From a bacterium (GTDB taxonomy: Bacteria > Myxococcota_A > UBA9160 > UBA4427): 64,000 nt of DNA. Where the stretch lies: assembly GCA_024742285.1 (NCBI GenBank), contig JANSYR010000002.1, forward strand, positions 310,001 to 374,000, read 5' to 3'. Made by a program: the position numbers and the translations under genes. Below, piece after piece: positions 17,866-26,581 of the stretch. Each line of letters starts with the position of its first letter. The first letter of the stretch is position 1. The notes under the pieces were generated by a model. The model saw nothing but the letters and a program-made list of their open reading frames with translations. It searched no databases and was not told where the DNA came from.

Positions 17866-19341
17866 CTAGAAGCTGTACTTGATCTCGCCGTAGACGCGGT
17901 CGTTCGAGTCGAAGGCGCCGGGACCGAGGCGGGGGCCGTCGAAGAAGACGAGCCAGCCGCCTTCGACCTTGAGGCTGTCGGTGACTTCGTATTCCGCGGA
18001 GGCGCGAAAGAGCCCGCCGTCCTGCGCTCGCTCGCCTAGAACGCTGCCGAGGAGCGTGATGTCGAGGCGCTCGCGGAAGAAGGGGCGGGTCACCCGGATG
18101 GCGGTCTCGAACCGATCCGCCGCGACGAGTTCGCGGGTGCCGGTCGTGCCGCCGGGATGGTCGAAGAGGTGACGGTTCACGACCTCGACGGCGACGGTCA
18201 GCTGGTCCGGGCCGTACCACTCGATGCCGACCATCGTGTCGAGGCGGTCGCGCTCTTCGTTCAGGAAGTTGAAGAAGGGCGGACCGGGGAGGACGGCGAA
18301 GCGGTAGGTCCGGATGCCCATCAGGTAGGCCATCTCCGCCTTGAACAGAAAGGCGCCCCGCGTGATGTTCCCCGCAGCGCCGACCATGCCGTAGCGGTTC
18401 GCCTCGGCCTTGATCCCGGTGCCCTGCAGGTCGACGACCCGGCTGGACTCGTCGATGTAGGCGCCGTAGACGGAGAAGTCCCAGCCGCTGAACCGCCCGT
18501 CGAACTTTGCCGCGAAGTTCGGGGTTCCCGTCCAGTCGTCGCGGTCGTCGATCGGCGCGCCACCGCCGAGGCCGCCGCCCGGGCCCGCGGTGAAGATGTC
18601 GGGGATGAAGTCGCTGCCCGGCGGCGCGTTCCGGTCGTAGCGGTGCTCGGGAATGACCAGGAACTGTCCCGACCATGGGCCGCTCTGGTAGTCGAGCTTG
18701 ACCATCGCGCGTGGGCGACGCAGGTCTTCGATGTCGACGAGCCCCGGCTCCTTGTTGTCGAGCGGATTCACGACGTCGACGACGCGGAACGTGTCGGAGC
18801 GTCCCCAGTTGACGACCTTGCGTCCGATCGTGAGGTCGAACTTCTCCGTGATCGGGCCGGCGACGTAGGCCTCGCCGCTGTCGACCTGCCACTCGTAGAC
18901 GTCGAGGACCGCGCCGTTGAACTTGTCGCGGCCGCGGATGTGGTAGCTGAAGTCGTACCATCCGAGCAGCTCGGCGCGGGCCTGCCATTCGCTCGGGAGC
19001 TGGACGTCGATCTGCAGCATCCCGTCGAGGTCGAGCCGCGAGAGTCCGTCGTAGTCCGTCCGCCGGCCGCCACCCACGCTGTCCGCGACGGTGCGGCTCA
19101 AGTAGCTCCAGACGGCGGCGGAGGCGATCGACCCGCTCACGTCGACGTTCTCCCAGGCCCACTCGCCGCCCGGGATCGCGACCAGCCATCCTGGCGCGCC
19201 GGCTTCTTCGTCGTCCTCGATGATCGAGACGTCGAAGTCGTCGTCGAAGCCGCCCATCAGGTCGTCGAGATCATCCTCGGCGAGGGCAGCCAGCGGCGCC
19301 GCAAGGAGTACGGCGACGAAGAGGGCAATCGGAGCGCGCAC
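17866..19341 (-). CDS. DUF1302-type outer-membrane protein
   Basis: A 491-aa exported protein with a clear signal peptide (MRAPIALFVAVLLAAPLAALA), then an acidic linker (EDDLDDLMGGFDDDFDV) and a beta-rich remainder. The segment TIGRKVVNWGRSDTFRVVDV with VNPLD after it is the characteristic DUF1302 motif. The final residues YGEIKYSF end in Phe, as outer-membrane barrels do. The family is usually found with MMPL/RND transporters and LolA-like proteins and is thought to provide the outer-membrane part of a lipid or hydrophobic-compound pathway. It lies 3 bases after the LolA-like gene in the same operon. The substrate is unknown. Confidence 0.85.
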   Translation of the reverse strand: MRAPIALFVAVLLAAPLAALAEDDLDDLMGGFDDDFDVSIIEDDEEAGAPGWLVAIPGGEWAWENVDVSGSIASAAVWSYLSRTVADSVGGGRRTDYDGLSRLDLDGMLQIDVQLPSEWQARAELLGWYDFSYHIRGRDKFNGAVLDVYEWQVDSGEAYVAGPITEKFDLTIGRKVVNWGRSDTFRVVDVVNPLDNKEPGLVDIEDLRRPRAMVKLDYQSGPWSGQFLVIPEHRYDRNAPPGSDFIPDIFTAGPGGGLGGGAPIDDRDDWTGTPNFAAKFDGRFSGWDFSVYGAYIDESSRVVDLQGTGIKAEANRYGMVGAAGNITRGAFLFKAEMAYLMGIRTYRFAVLPGPPFFNFLNEERDRLDTMVGIEWYGPDQLTVAVEVVNRHLFDHPGGTTGTRELVAADRFETAIRVTRPFFRERLDITLLGSVLGERAQDGGLFRASAEYEVTDSLKVEGGWLVFFDGPRLGPGAFDSNDRVYGEIKYSF

Positions 19342-19344
19342 GCG

Positions 19345-20184
19345 TCAGGGACCGGTCTCGAGCCCGCGGACGCTGAACATGTCGAAGTCCAGGTCCTGGT
19401 TGAACTTGACGTCGCTCGTTCGGAGGATCGTCTTGTGCAGGGTCTGCTTGCCCTTCTTCGTGGTCATCGTCATGACCGTCGGAACCCAGATCCCTTCGAT
19501 CTGCTCGAGCTCTTCGACCTTCATGTACTTGTTCCGCTTGCCCTTCTTGACCCAGATCTTGGCCTGGACGACGACGTAGTTGTCCTTGCGGACGAACTGG
19601 ATCGACTTGGTGTAGCCCGTCTCGTCGATCTCGTCGTCGTCGATCGGCGTCGACTGGATGATCCAGACGGGGTGGCCGTCGAGCTCGCCTTCCTTGAGGA
19701 GCTCGTACTCATACTTCTCGAGCGGCCGCTCCGTCATGTCCGCATAGGAAAAGTCGGAGCCCATGAAGCTGCCGCTCTTGTCGCTCGAGGCGATCCGCTT
19801 GGTCTTCTTGAGGGCCGGCAGGTAGAGCCACTGGTCGTCGTCGCGGTCGGCGTCGTCGAAGTCGTACGTCAGGAATCCGGTGTCCTCGACGTCGGCGGGG
19901 CTCAGGAAGAACATCATCGACAGATCGTCGGGGTCCTTGTCCTTGCGGAAGCTGCGGAGCTCGCGAACGCGCTGCTTCCCCCGCTTGTCGATCAGCACCA
20001 TCTGCATGTTCGACGTCTGGTTGTCGCCGTCTTCGCGCTCGTCGACCGCGGTCATGATCTCGCGGGCCTTGGGGTCGTCGGCCGCCATCGCGGGCGAGGC
20101 GACGAGCGAGAAGACCAGGACGACGAGCGTGACGCGAGCGAGCGCGACGAGCGCTCCGCGCTGGGCGTGGACTCGACCGGGCAT
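19345..20184 (-). CDS. Outer-membrane lipoprotein-sorting (LolA-like) protein
   Basis: A 279-aa secreted protein with a signal peptide of about 35 residues ending SPAMA-AD. The mature part has the LolA/LolB-like half-barrel signature seen in this group: KAREIMTAVDERE, RELRSFRKDKDPDDLSMMFF, DDQWLYLPALKKTKRI and GSFMGSDFSYADM. These proteins are periplasmic carriers that accompany MMPL transporters. The ATG at 20184 is preceded by GGAGGAACG, a strong ribosome-binding site. It is divergent from the MMPL transporter across 299 bp that hold a direct repeat. Together the three genes look like an inner-membrane, periplasm and outer-membrane export route. Confidence 0.88.
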   Translation of the reverse strand: MPGRVHAQRGALVALARVTLVVLVFSLVASPAMAADDPKAREIMTAVDEREDGDNQTSNMQMVLIDKRGKQRVRELRSFRKDKDPDDLSMMFFLSPADVEDTGFLTYDFDDADRDDDQWLYLPALKKTKRIASSDKSGSFMGSDFSYADMTERPLEKYEYELLKEGELDGHPVWIIQSTPIDDDEIDETGYTKSIQFVRKDNYVVVQAKIWVKKGKRNKYMKVEELEQIEGIWVPTVMTMTTKKGKQTLHKTILRTSDVKFNQDLDFDMFSVRGLETGP

Positions 20185-20345
20185 CAGCGTTCCTCCTTCG
20201 GGGCGATCGCGGGATCGTGCTGCGCGCGGGGTGCGCGCGGCTGCCTGGCGACGAGCGCCGAATGGACAGTGGGGAGCCGCCCGCAGTAAACCCCAGATCC
20301 GCCGCACGGAAAAGGGCGGTCGGCGCGGCCGTCCGGGCCGCCTCG

Positions 20346-20388
20346 GATCGTTGCGTTCGCCTCGATTCGACGCCACCGATCGTTGCGT
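20346..20388. promoter_or_regulatory. Direct repeat in divergent promoter region, candidate operator
   Basis: The 299-bp gap between the LolA-like gene (minus) and the MMPL gene (plus) contains GATCGTTGCGT at 20346-20356 and again at 20378-20388, 32 bp apart (three helical turns). A regulator dimer pair could bind here and control both directions. No regulator gene is adjacent. The rest of the gap shows only a possible -10 TATCGT at 20415-20420. Confidence 0.35.
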
Positions 20389-20483
20389 CGTGCTCTCCGA
20401 GGGCCTCACGCCTGTATCGTGGTGCGCGGTCGGCCGATGCGGCGACGTGAAGCCGCGCTCTGGCCGAGGCCCGAGACACCGCG

Positions 20484-22982
20484 GTGGAGGACGAAGCATT
20501 GGAAAGCGGAGACCCGTCGCAACGGGAGCGGGGAGAGGCCCCGGCCGAATCGACCTGGCGTGCCGCGATCGAAGCCGGCTTCGCGCGTTGGGGCCGGCTC
20601 GTCGTCCGCCACCGCTGGCTGGCGCTGTTCGTGTCGGTGGCCGTGACCGGTTGGTTGGTCAGCCACCTTCCCGAGCTCGAGGTCGACAACTCGACCGAGT
20701 CGTTCCTCACGACCGACGCCCCGGACGTCCTCCTCTACAACGCCTTCCGCGATCAGTTCGGTCGCGACGACAAGATCGTCATCGCCGTCGACGGGGGCGA
20801 TCTCTTCTCGCTTCCGTTCCTGGAGCGGCTGCGGGACCTGCACGAGGCGCTCGAGACCGACGTGCCCTTCGTGACCGAGGTCGAGAGTCTGGTGAACGCG
20901 CGCTTCACGCGCGGCGAGGAGGGGCAGCTGGTCGTCGGCGAGCTGCTCGAGGACTGGCCCGCGACGTCCGAAGACCTCGCCCTCTTCGAGGTGCGTGTCC
21001 GCGCGAATCCGCTCTATCGGAACGCGCTCGTGTCCTCGGACTACGCGGTGACCGCGATCCTGGTCACGCCGGACACCTACTCGAGCGAAGCGCCGCAGCA
21101 GGGCGAGCTCGAAGGCTTCGATGACGAAGCGGGGGAGGAGGCGGACGCCGAGCCCGTCTACCTGAAGGCGGCCGAAGGCGACGCCGTGATCGAGGGGATC
21201 TACGCGGTCCTCGACCGCTTCGCGACCGACGACTTCCGACTGCACATGGCGGGTGCGCTCCCGATGACCTGGCGCATCAACTACGGCATGACGCGAGACA
21301 TGTCGATCCTGCTGCCGACCACGCTCGCGCTGATGGCCCTCGTCCTGGGCGTGCTCTTCCGGCGGGCCGGCGGGGTCGCGCTGCCGCTGATGGTCGTCGC
21401 GCTGTCGCTCAGCGCCGCGATCGGCGTGATGATCGTGCTCGGGATCCCGGGGTCGACGGCCGTGCAGATCCTGCCCGTCTTCCTGCTGACGGTCGGTGTC
21501 TGCGACGCGGTCCACGTGCTCGCGATCGCCTATCGCTATCGCATGGAGGGGATGGAGAAGGAGGAGGCGATCGTTCAGGCGCTCGCCCATTCCGGGCTGG
21601 CCATCCTGATGACGAGCGTGACGACTGCCGCCGGAATGGCCTCGTTCGTGACGTCGGAGATGGCGGCGGTCCAGCATCTCGGTGTCCTCGCGCCGATCGG
21701 CGTGCTCCTGGCCTTCATCTACACCGTGGTGCTCCTGCCGGCACTCCTCGCGGTCTTCCCCCTGGCTCCGCCGAAGCGCGGTCGGATCGCGCAGGGGCTC
21801 TTTCCCTTCGAGGGCTTCCTGATCGGTGCGGGCCGCTTCGCCGTCCGGTCCCCCTGGCGCGTCCTCGTCCCGACGAGCGGCGTGATCCTGATCGCCGTCC
21901 TCGGCGCCGTGCAGATCACCTTCAGCCACAACGGTCTCACCTGGTTCCCCGAGGACGACCGGACCCGCGTGGATTTCGAGGCCGTCGACCGTTTTCTGGG
22001 CGGCTCGATCACGATGGACGTGCTGGTCGACACGGGTAGGCCCGGTGGTCTCTACGACCCGGACCTCCTGCGCGAGCTCGAGCGGATCGAGTTCGAGGTG
22101 GCCAACGTCGCGCGGGATCCGATCGTGGTCGCCGATGCGGTCTCGATCCGCGAGATCGTGGAAGAGACGCATCAGGCGCTGAACGAGAACCGGCCCGAGA
22201 TGCGCCGCGTGCCCGATTCACCCAACGCGGTGGCTCAGGAGCTCCTCCTCTTCGAGCAGAGTGGAAGCGACGACACCGAGGAACTCGTCGATGCCGAGTA
22301 TCGGCTGACTCGCCTGAACCTCCGGATCCCCTTCGTCGACGCGCTGCTCTTCCCCGAGTTTCTGGCCGACGCGGAGAGGATCCTGACCGATCGGCTCGAC
22401 GGGCGCGCGACGTTCCAGATCACCGGCCTCATGACGCTCCTCTCGGCCATCTTCGACGCGGTCATCGTCAGCATGAGCCGCTCCTACGTCTTCGCGTTCT
22501 GCGTGATCACCCCGCTCATGATGCTGCTTCTCGGAAGTCTCCGGCGCGGGCTCGTCAGCATGGTCCCGAACCTGCTGCCGATCGTGGCGGTGCTCGCGGT
22601 CATGGGCTGGGGGCGAATCGCCATCGACACGACGACGATGATGGTGGGCGCCATGGTGATCGGGATCGCCGTGGACGACACGATCCACTTCATGCACAAG
22701 TTCCAGAGCTATTTCGAGCAGACCGGCGATCTCGAATTCGCGGTCGTCGAGACGCTCCGGACCACGGGCTCGGCGCTGCTCTTCACCACCCTCGTGCTGA
22801 TCGCGGGCTTCGCGGTCTTCGGCCTGTCGGAGATGGCGAACATGCGGGTCTTCGGACTGCTGTCGGCGTTCGCGGCGGCGGTGGCGCTGATCGCCGACAT
22901 CCTGATCGCCCCCGCGCTGCTCGCGGTCGTCGAAGGGGCTCGAGCGCGCAAGCTTGCGGCGCGGGCGGCGGCCGAGCGCTGA
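20484..22982 (+). CDS. MMPL/RND-family transporter
   Basis: An 832-aa inner-membrane transporter with the two-half RND layout. One membrane helix at about residue 45 is followed by a periplasmic loop (STESFLTTDAPDVLLYN), then a block of five helices (residues 275-420), a second single helix near 450-475, a second loop and a final five-helix block (660-820). GAMVIGIAVDDTIHFMHKF is the MMPL motif in the last block; the equivalent in the first is FLLTVGVCDAVHVLAIAY. Proteins of this type export lipids such as hopanoids, sterols or glycolipids using the proton gradient. The GTG start is supported by position only. It is divergent from its LolA-like and DUF1302 partners. Confidence 0.9.
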   Translation: MEDEALESGDPSQRERGEAPAESTWRAAIEAGFARWGRLVVRHRWLALFVSVAVTGWLVSHLPELEVDNSTESFLTTDAPDVLLYNAFRDQFGRDDKIVIAVDGGDLFSLPFLERLRDLHEALETDVPFVTEVESLVNARFTRGEEGQLVVGELLEDWPATSEDLALFEVRVRANPLYRNALVSSDYAVTAILVTPDTYSSEAPQQGELEGFDDEAGEEADAEPVYLKAAEGDAVIEGIYAVLDRFATDDFRLHMAGALPMTWRINYGMTRDMSILLPTTLALMALVLGVLFRRAGGVALPLMVVALSLSAAIGVMIVLGIPGSTAVQILPVFLLTVGVCDAVHVLAIAYRYRMEGMEKEEAIVQALAHSGLAILMTSVTTAAGMASFVTSEMAAVQHLGVLAPIGVLLAFIYTVVLLPALLAVFPLAPPKRGRIAQGLFPFEGFLIGAGRFAVRSPWRVLVPTSGVILIAVLGAVQITFSHNGLTWFPEDDRTRVDFEAVDRFLGGSITMDVLVDTGRPGGLYDPDLLRELERIEFEVANVARDPIVVADAVSIREIVEETHQALNENRPEMRRVPDSPNAVAQELLLFEQSGSDDTEELVDAEYRLTRLNLRIPFVDALLFPEFLADAERILTDRLDGRATFQITGLMTLLSAIFDAVIVSMSRSYVFAFCVITPLMMLLLGSLRRGLVSMVPNLLPIVAVLAVMGWGRIAIDTTTMMVGAMVIGIAVDDTIHFMHKFQSYFEQTGDLEFAVVETLRTTGSALLFTTLVLIAGFAVFGLSEMANMRVFGLLSAFAAAVALIADILIAPALLAVVEGARARKLAARAAAER

Positions 22983-23048
22983 GTCTTCGAGGCGGGGCTG
23001 TGCTACCCCACGCCTGAACGCGGCGTGGTCGCGGGGCAGGGGGGATCC

Positions 23049-23639
23049 TTGAAGGCACTCATCTTCGATACCGAGACGACCGGCATGGTCCAGTTCCGGA
23101 AGCCGCCGGAGGACCCGAGTCAGCCCGACCTGATCCAGCTGGGGATGCTGCTCGTCGATTGCGCGTCCTGGGAGGCGAAGGCGCGCCACTCGATGCTGGT
23201 GACCCTCGCCGACGGCGTGACGATCGATCCCGGTGCCAAGGAAGCCCACGGGATCTCGGAAGACGACTGCGCGCGGTACGGCGTGGCGCCCATCGTCGCG
23301 TGCTCGCTCTTCAATCAGGCCTGCATGCAGGCCGACATCATCGTGGCCCACAACCTCTCCTTCGACGAGTCGATCATGAAGACGGCGCTCCACCGGATCG
23401 GCAACAAGCCCCACCGACTCGACGGCCGACAGCACGTCTGCACGAAGGAAGCCTCGACCGACGTCCTGAAGCTGCCGGGCAAGTACGGCTACAAGTGGCC
23501 GACCCTCGCCGAGGCGTATCGGCACTACACGGGGGACGAGATCGAAGGCGCCCACGACGCCCTCGTCGACACCGAGGCGTGTCTCCAGGTCTTCCGCGGG
23601 CTCGTCCAGGAAGGGATCGTCGACCTGATCGGCCGTTAG
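23049..23639 (+). CDS. DnaQ-like 3'-5' exonuclease
   Basis: A 196-aa RNase H-fold exonuclease of the DEDD group. Visible elements are ExoI Asp/Glu in LIFDTETTGM (residues 5-14), ExoII in IVAHNLSFDESIM and ExoIII with EGAHDALVDTEACL (the HxxxxxD form, DEDDh). It probably trims 3' ends in DNA repair or proofreading. The TTG start at 23049 is favoured: a run of six G lies just upstream and the protein then begins with the usual (M)KALIFDTETTG. An in-frame GTG at 23025 is the alternative. The stop codon overlaps the stop of the convergent aminopeptidase gene. Confidence 0.85.
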   Translation: MKALIFDTETTGMVQFRKPPEDPSQPDLIQLGMLLVDCASWEAKARHSMLVTLADGVTIDPGAKEAHGISEDDCARYGVAPIVACSLFNQACMQADIIVAHNLSFDESIMKTALHRIGNKPHRLDGRQHVCTKEASTDVLKLPGKYGYKWPTLAEAYRHYTGDEIEGAHDALVDTEACLQVFRGLVQEGIVDLIGR

Positions 23640-24670
23640 GCGTCGGGCGCGACCTCGAAGAACGCCTCGACCTCCCGTTCCTCGTCGGCCCAGCGGGCGA
23701 GCCGCTCGATCATGGCGCGGAGGTCGCCACCGAGCGCCTGGAGCACGGCCGCGTGTCGCGCGCGATCCCGGACGTAGGTGCCGCGGAGCGCCAGGCAGGG
23801 ATCCGAGAGGCGCGCCGCTTCGGCGACGCGCTCGGGCTCGTAGGCCGTCAGGGAGAGTGCGGCGAGCTCGCCGCGCAGGGCCGCCTCGGCTTCGGCCCGC
23901 CGCTCGGCGCGATCCGGCGCCCCTTCGAGGTCGACCAGTGACTCCCGGAACGCGAGGGTGAGGTCGGCGATCCGGGTGCGGTCGACGATCGCGGCACGGA
24001 CCTGATCGGCATCCGGCCAGTCCTCCGGCGTGTCCGGGCTCGGGGGGTGCTGCTCGAAGTAGCGGATCGCGGCCTGCTGCCCGATGAACTGGGCAACGCC
24101 CTCGTTGAAGTCGGCGTTCCCGGGAACGAAGGCCGTCGCGTGGACGAGCTCGTGCAGGATCGTCTCGACGAAGAGCGCCGGGCCGCGCGCGAGCATCGGT
24201 CGGGTGATGGGGTCGTCGATCCAGCCGAGGGTCGAGTAGGCAGAGACGCCGCTCACGCAGACCTGATAGGTTTCCGCGCGGAGGCGTTCGGCCTCCTGCT
24301 CGGCGCGCGCGCGATCGAGGAATCCGCGATAGGGCAGCGCGCCCAGCAGGGGATAGCGCCAGGGCACGGTCTCGAGACTGTCTCGTCTCGTCCGGACCAG
24401 GGTCGTGACGACCCGATCGCCGGGCCAGTCGACGTAGCTCGTGTACTGTCCCCCGACTTCGAGGCCCAGATCGGTCGCGAAGGCACGGACGTCCTCGACC
24501 CGTGCGAGCATCGCGCGAACCTCGGAGGGGGTCGCGGGGTCGGCGACGACCGATTCGATCGCCTGGCGTCGCCACATGAGGCGGACCTGCCCGTCGGCGA
24601 GGTGTCCGTAATAACATCCGCCCAGGCCGAGACACAGCCAACCGACGACGACGAGGAGACCCGAGCGCAT
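23636..24670 (-). CDS. Lipoprotein aminopeptidase (PF10023-type)
   Basis: A 344-aa predicted lipoprotein: MRSGLLVVVGWLCLGLGGCYY has a lipobox ending at Cys19. The zinc-peptidase motif is HELVHATAF, with a downstream Glu in NFNEGVAQFIGQ-type context (DFNEGVAQFIGQQAA). SAYSTLGWIDDPI is also typical of the family. It is annotated in other genomes as putative aminopeptidase; the substrate is not established. The gene is enclosed by opposite-strand genes: its start codon shares CATG with prmA and its stop overlaps the exonuclease stop. Its promoter must therefore lie inside prmA. Confidence 0.85.
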   Translation of the reverse strand: MRSGLLVVVGWLCLGLGGCYYGHLADGQVRLMWRRQAIESVVADPATPSEVRAMLARVEDVRAFATDLGLEVGGQYTSYVDWPGDRVVTTLVRTRRDSLETVPWRYPLLGALPYRGFLDRARAEQEAERLRAETYQVCVSGVSAYSTLGWIDDPITRPMLARGPALFVETILHELVHATAFVPGNADFNEGVAQFIGQQAAIRYFEQHPPSPDTPEDWPDADQVRAAIVDRTRIADLTLAFRESLVDLEGAPDRAERRAEAEAALRGELAALSLTAYEPERVAEAARLSDPCLALRGTYVRDRARHAAVLQALGGDLRAMIERLARWADEEREVEAFFEVAPDA

Positions 24671-25550
24671 GACCGAGCCCATCCTGCGATTCCGGATCGA
24701 CTGCGCCGACGCGACGACGCGTGAGTGGCTGCTCGCCGAGGCCTTCGAAGCCGGGGCCGGGGGCGCCGAGGAGAGCGAGTTCGACGGACGCTTCCGTGCG
24801 GACATCTACGCGGCTCCCGACGAGATCGAATCGTTGCGCGAGACGATCGCCGCCCTCGAGGCACCCGACACCCGGGTCGATCCGGTCGAGACCCTGCCCG
24901 AGGTCGACTGGAGCGAGGCGTGGAAGGAAGGGCTCGATGCCCTCGAGATCTCGCCGCGCCTGCTGATCCGACCGCCCTTCGTCGCTTCGCCCGAGAACCC
25001 GGGGCAGCAGGAGGTCGTGATCGAGCCGGGACAGGCCTTCGGGACCGGCAACCACGCCTCGACCCGGCTCTGTCTCGAGTGGATCGACGGAATCCTCGCG
25101 GGAGAGATCGAGGGCCCGTCCGTCGATCGGTTGCTCGACGTCGGCACGGGGAGCGGGGTTCTCGCCCTGGCGGCCGTCGTGCTCGGCGCCGGGCAGGCGA
25201 TCGGATTCGATCTCGACCCGGTCGCCATCGAGGCGGCGGAGGAGGCGGCGCGGAGCCATCCGCGCGGTTCGGCGGCGGCGTTCTTCGCGGGGCCGATCGA
25301 GGCGGTCTCGGGGCCCCCGTTTCCGCTCGTCGTGGCGAACCTCCTGAAAAAGGAGATGCTGCCGATCGCGGGGGAGATTGCTGCACGGGTGGCTCCCGGC
25401 GGACGGCTCGTGCTCGCGGGACTCCTCGAGGAGGACCTCGCGGCCGTCCTGGACCGCTTCGCCGACGAAGGGCTCGCCGAGGTGGATCGACGGCAGCAGG
25501 TCGATGCCATCGGCTGCTGGGTCTCCCCCTGTCTCGCGCGGCCGTCTTGA
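24669..25550 (+). CDS. prmA: Ribosomal protein L11 methyltransferase PrmA
   Basis: A 293-aa SAM-dependent methyltransferase that trimethylates ribosomal protein L11. The N-terminal substrate domain has the family pattern (AEESEFDGRFRADIYA, then VDWSEAWKEGLDALEISPRL). The catalytic domain has EPGQAFGTGNHASTRLCLEW, motif I LLDVGTGSGVLALAA (about residues 157-171) and VVANLLKKEMLPIAGEI. The last of these replaces the usual NI(L) pair with NLL. GAGGAGA upstream is a good ribosome-binding site, located inside the opposite aminopeptidase gene. Length is normal. It converges on the epimerase gene with a 16-base gap. Confidence 0.9.
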   Translation: MTEPILRFRIDCADATTREWLLAEAFEAGAGGAEESEFDGRFRADIYAAPDEIESLRETIAALEAPDTRVDPVETLPEVDWSEAWKEGLDALEISPRLLIRPPFVASPENPGQQEVVIEPGQAFGTGNHASTRLCLEWIDGILAGEIEGPSVDRLLDVGTGSGVLALAAVVLGAGQAIGFDLDPVAIEAAEEAARSHPRGSAAAFFAGPIEAVSGPPFPLVVANLLKKEMLPIAGEIAARVAPGGRLVLAGLLEEDLAAVLDRFADEGLAEVDRRQQVDAIGCWVSPCLARPS

Positions 25551-25566
25551 TCCGCCGTCGCCGCGC

Positions 25567-26472
25567 TCATTTCGCGTCCCTCGCGAGCCAGTCTTCGTAG
25601 AGCTCCTCGAGGATCGCCTCGAAGGGGGTCCGCGGCCGCCATCCCGTCGCCGCGCGCAGACGTGTCGCGTCTCCCACCAGCCAGTCCGTCGGTCGGAAGT
25701 GCTCCGGATCGGTCTCGACCCTCGGGTCGATCCCGGCGAGGGTGATCAGCCGATCGAGCAGGGACTGAATCGAGGTCGCGACTCCGCCCGCCACGTTGTA
25801 GACGTCGGCGGGAACCGCCGGATCCAGCAGCCTCACGTAGGCCTCCAGCACGTCGTCCACGTGGAGGAAGTCGCGCACGCTCTCGAGGTTGCCCACGCGC
25901 ATCACTGGCGCCTGGCGCCCGGCCCGGATCGCCGCGACCTGCCTGGCGAAGCTCGAGACGACGAAGGCATCGGACTGTCCCGCGCCGGTGTGATTGAAGG
26001 CGCGGACGCGGACGACGTCGAGCCCACCGGCCTCCGCCGCGCGTGCGCCCAGGGCTTCCGCGGCGGCCTTGGTTCGCGCGTAGGGGGAACGCGGACGGAG
26101 CGGCGTCGACTCGTCGAAGGGAGCGGGGGCATCCTGCGCGCCGGAGACCGGGGCGTACTGGTCCGCCGAGCCGATCAGCAGCACCCGGGCGTCGGGGCAG
26201 CGTTCGGTGACACACCCGAGGAGCGATCGCGTCCCGAGGAAGTTCAGCCGGTAGCAGAGCGCCGGCTCCTTCCAGGAACGGGCAACGCTGCTCATCGCGG
26301 CCAGGTGAATCACGGCGTCCGGCGCGGCGCGTTCGAGCGCGGGGGCGAGTGTGCGCGGATCGGTGACGTCGATCTCGCGATCGACGCCGACCACCTCGTG
26401 GCCCTGGCGCTCGAGCCGAGGTCGCAGCCGCCGCCCGACGAACCCCCCTGCGCCCGTCACGAAGACTCGCAT
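25567..26472 (-). CDS. NAD(P)-dependent epimerase/reductase, GDP-6-deoxy-4-keto-mannose reductase-like
   Basis: A 301-aa extended short-chain dehydrogenase. Visible elements are the NAD motif FVTGAGGFVGRRLRPRL, the VIHLAAMSSVARSW segment, the catalytic Ser region LLIGSADQYAPV, YARTK (Tyr-x3-Lys) and RAFNHTGAGQSDAFVVSSF. The last motif, with FLHVDDVLEAYV, matches GDP-mannose 4,6-dehydratase / RMD-type enzymes that make GDP-rhamnose or related deoxysugars. No glycosyltransferases lie nearby, so the sugar made is uncertain. It is a single gene, and convergent neighbours on both sides make it independent. Confidence 0.82.
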   Translation of the reverse strand: MRVFVTGAGGFVGRRLRPRLERQGHEVVGVDREIDVTDPRTLAPALERAAPDAVIHLAAMSSVARSWKEPALCYRLNFLGTRSLLGCVTERCPDARVLLIGSADQYAPVSGAQDAPAPFDESTPLRPRSPYARTKAAAEALGARAAEAGGLDVVRVRAFNHTGAGQSDAFVVSSFARQVAAIRAGRQAPVMRVGNLESVRDFLHVDDVLEAYVRLLDPAVPADVYNVAGGVATSIQSLLDRLITLAGIDPRVETDPEHFRPTDWLVGDATRLRAATGWRPRTPFEAILEELYEDWLARDAK

Positions 26473-26581
26473 GGGCGCAGGCTGACAGATCGATCCCGTC
26501 CGGGCAACGCTTGGCCCCGACCGGGCCGTGCGTCACGCGGTCGACTTGACCCGGGGTGGGCCGATCGGCGAACCTGCCGCC

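Noticed and set aside
20415-20420. Promoter of the MMPL gene at TATCGT
   Set aside because: The hexamer equals the ribBA -10, but no -35 or TG extension is at the right distance, so it was not listed as a promoter.
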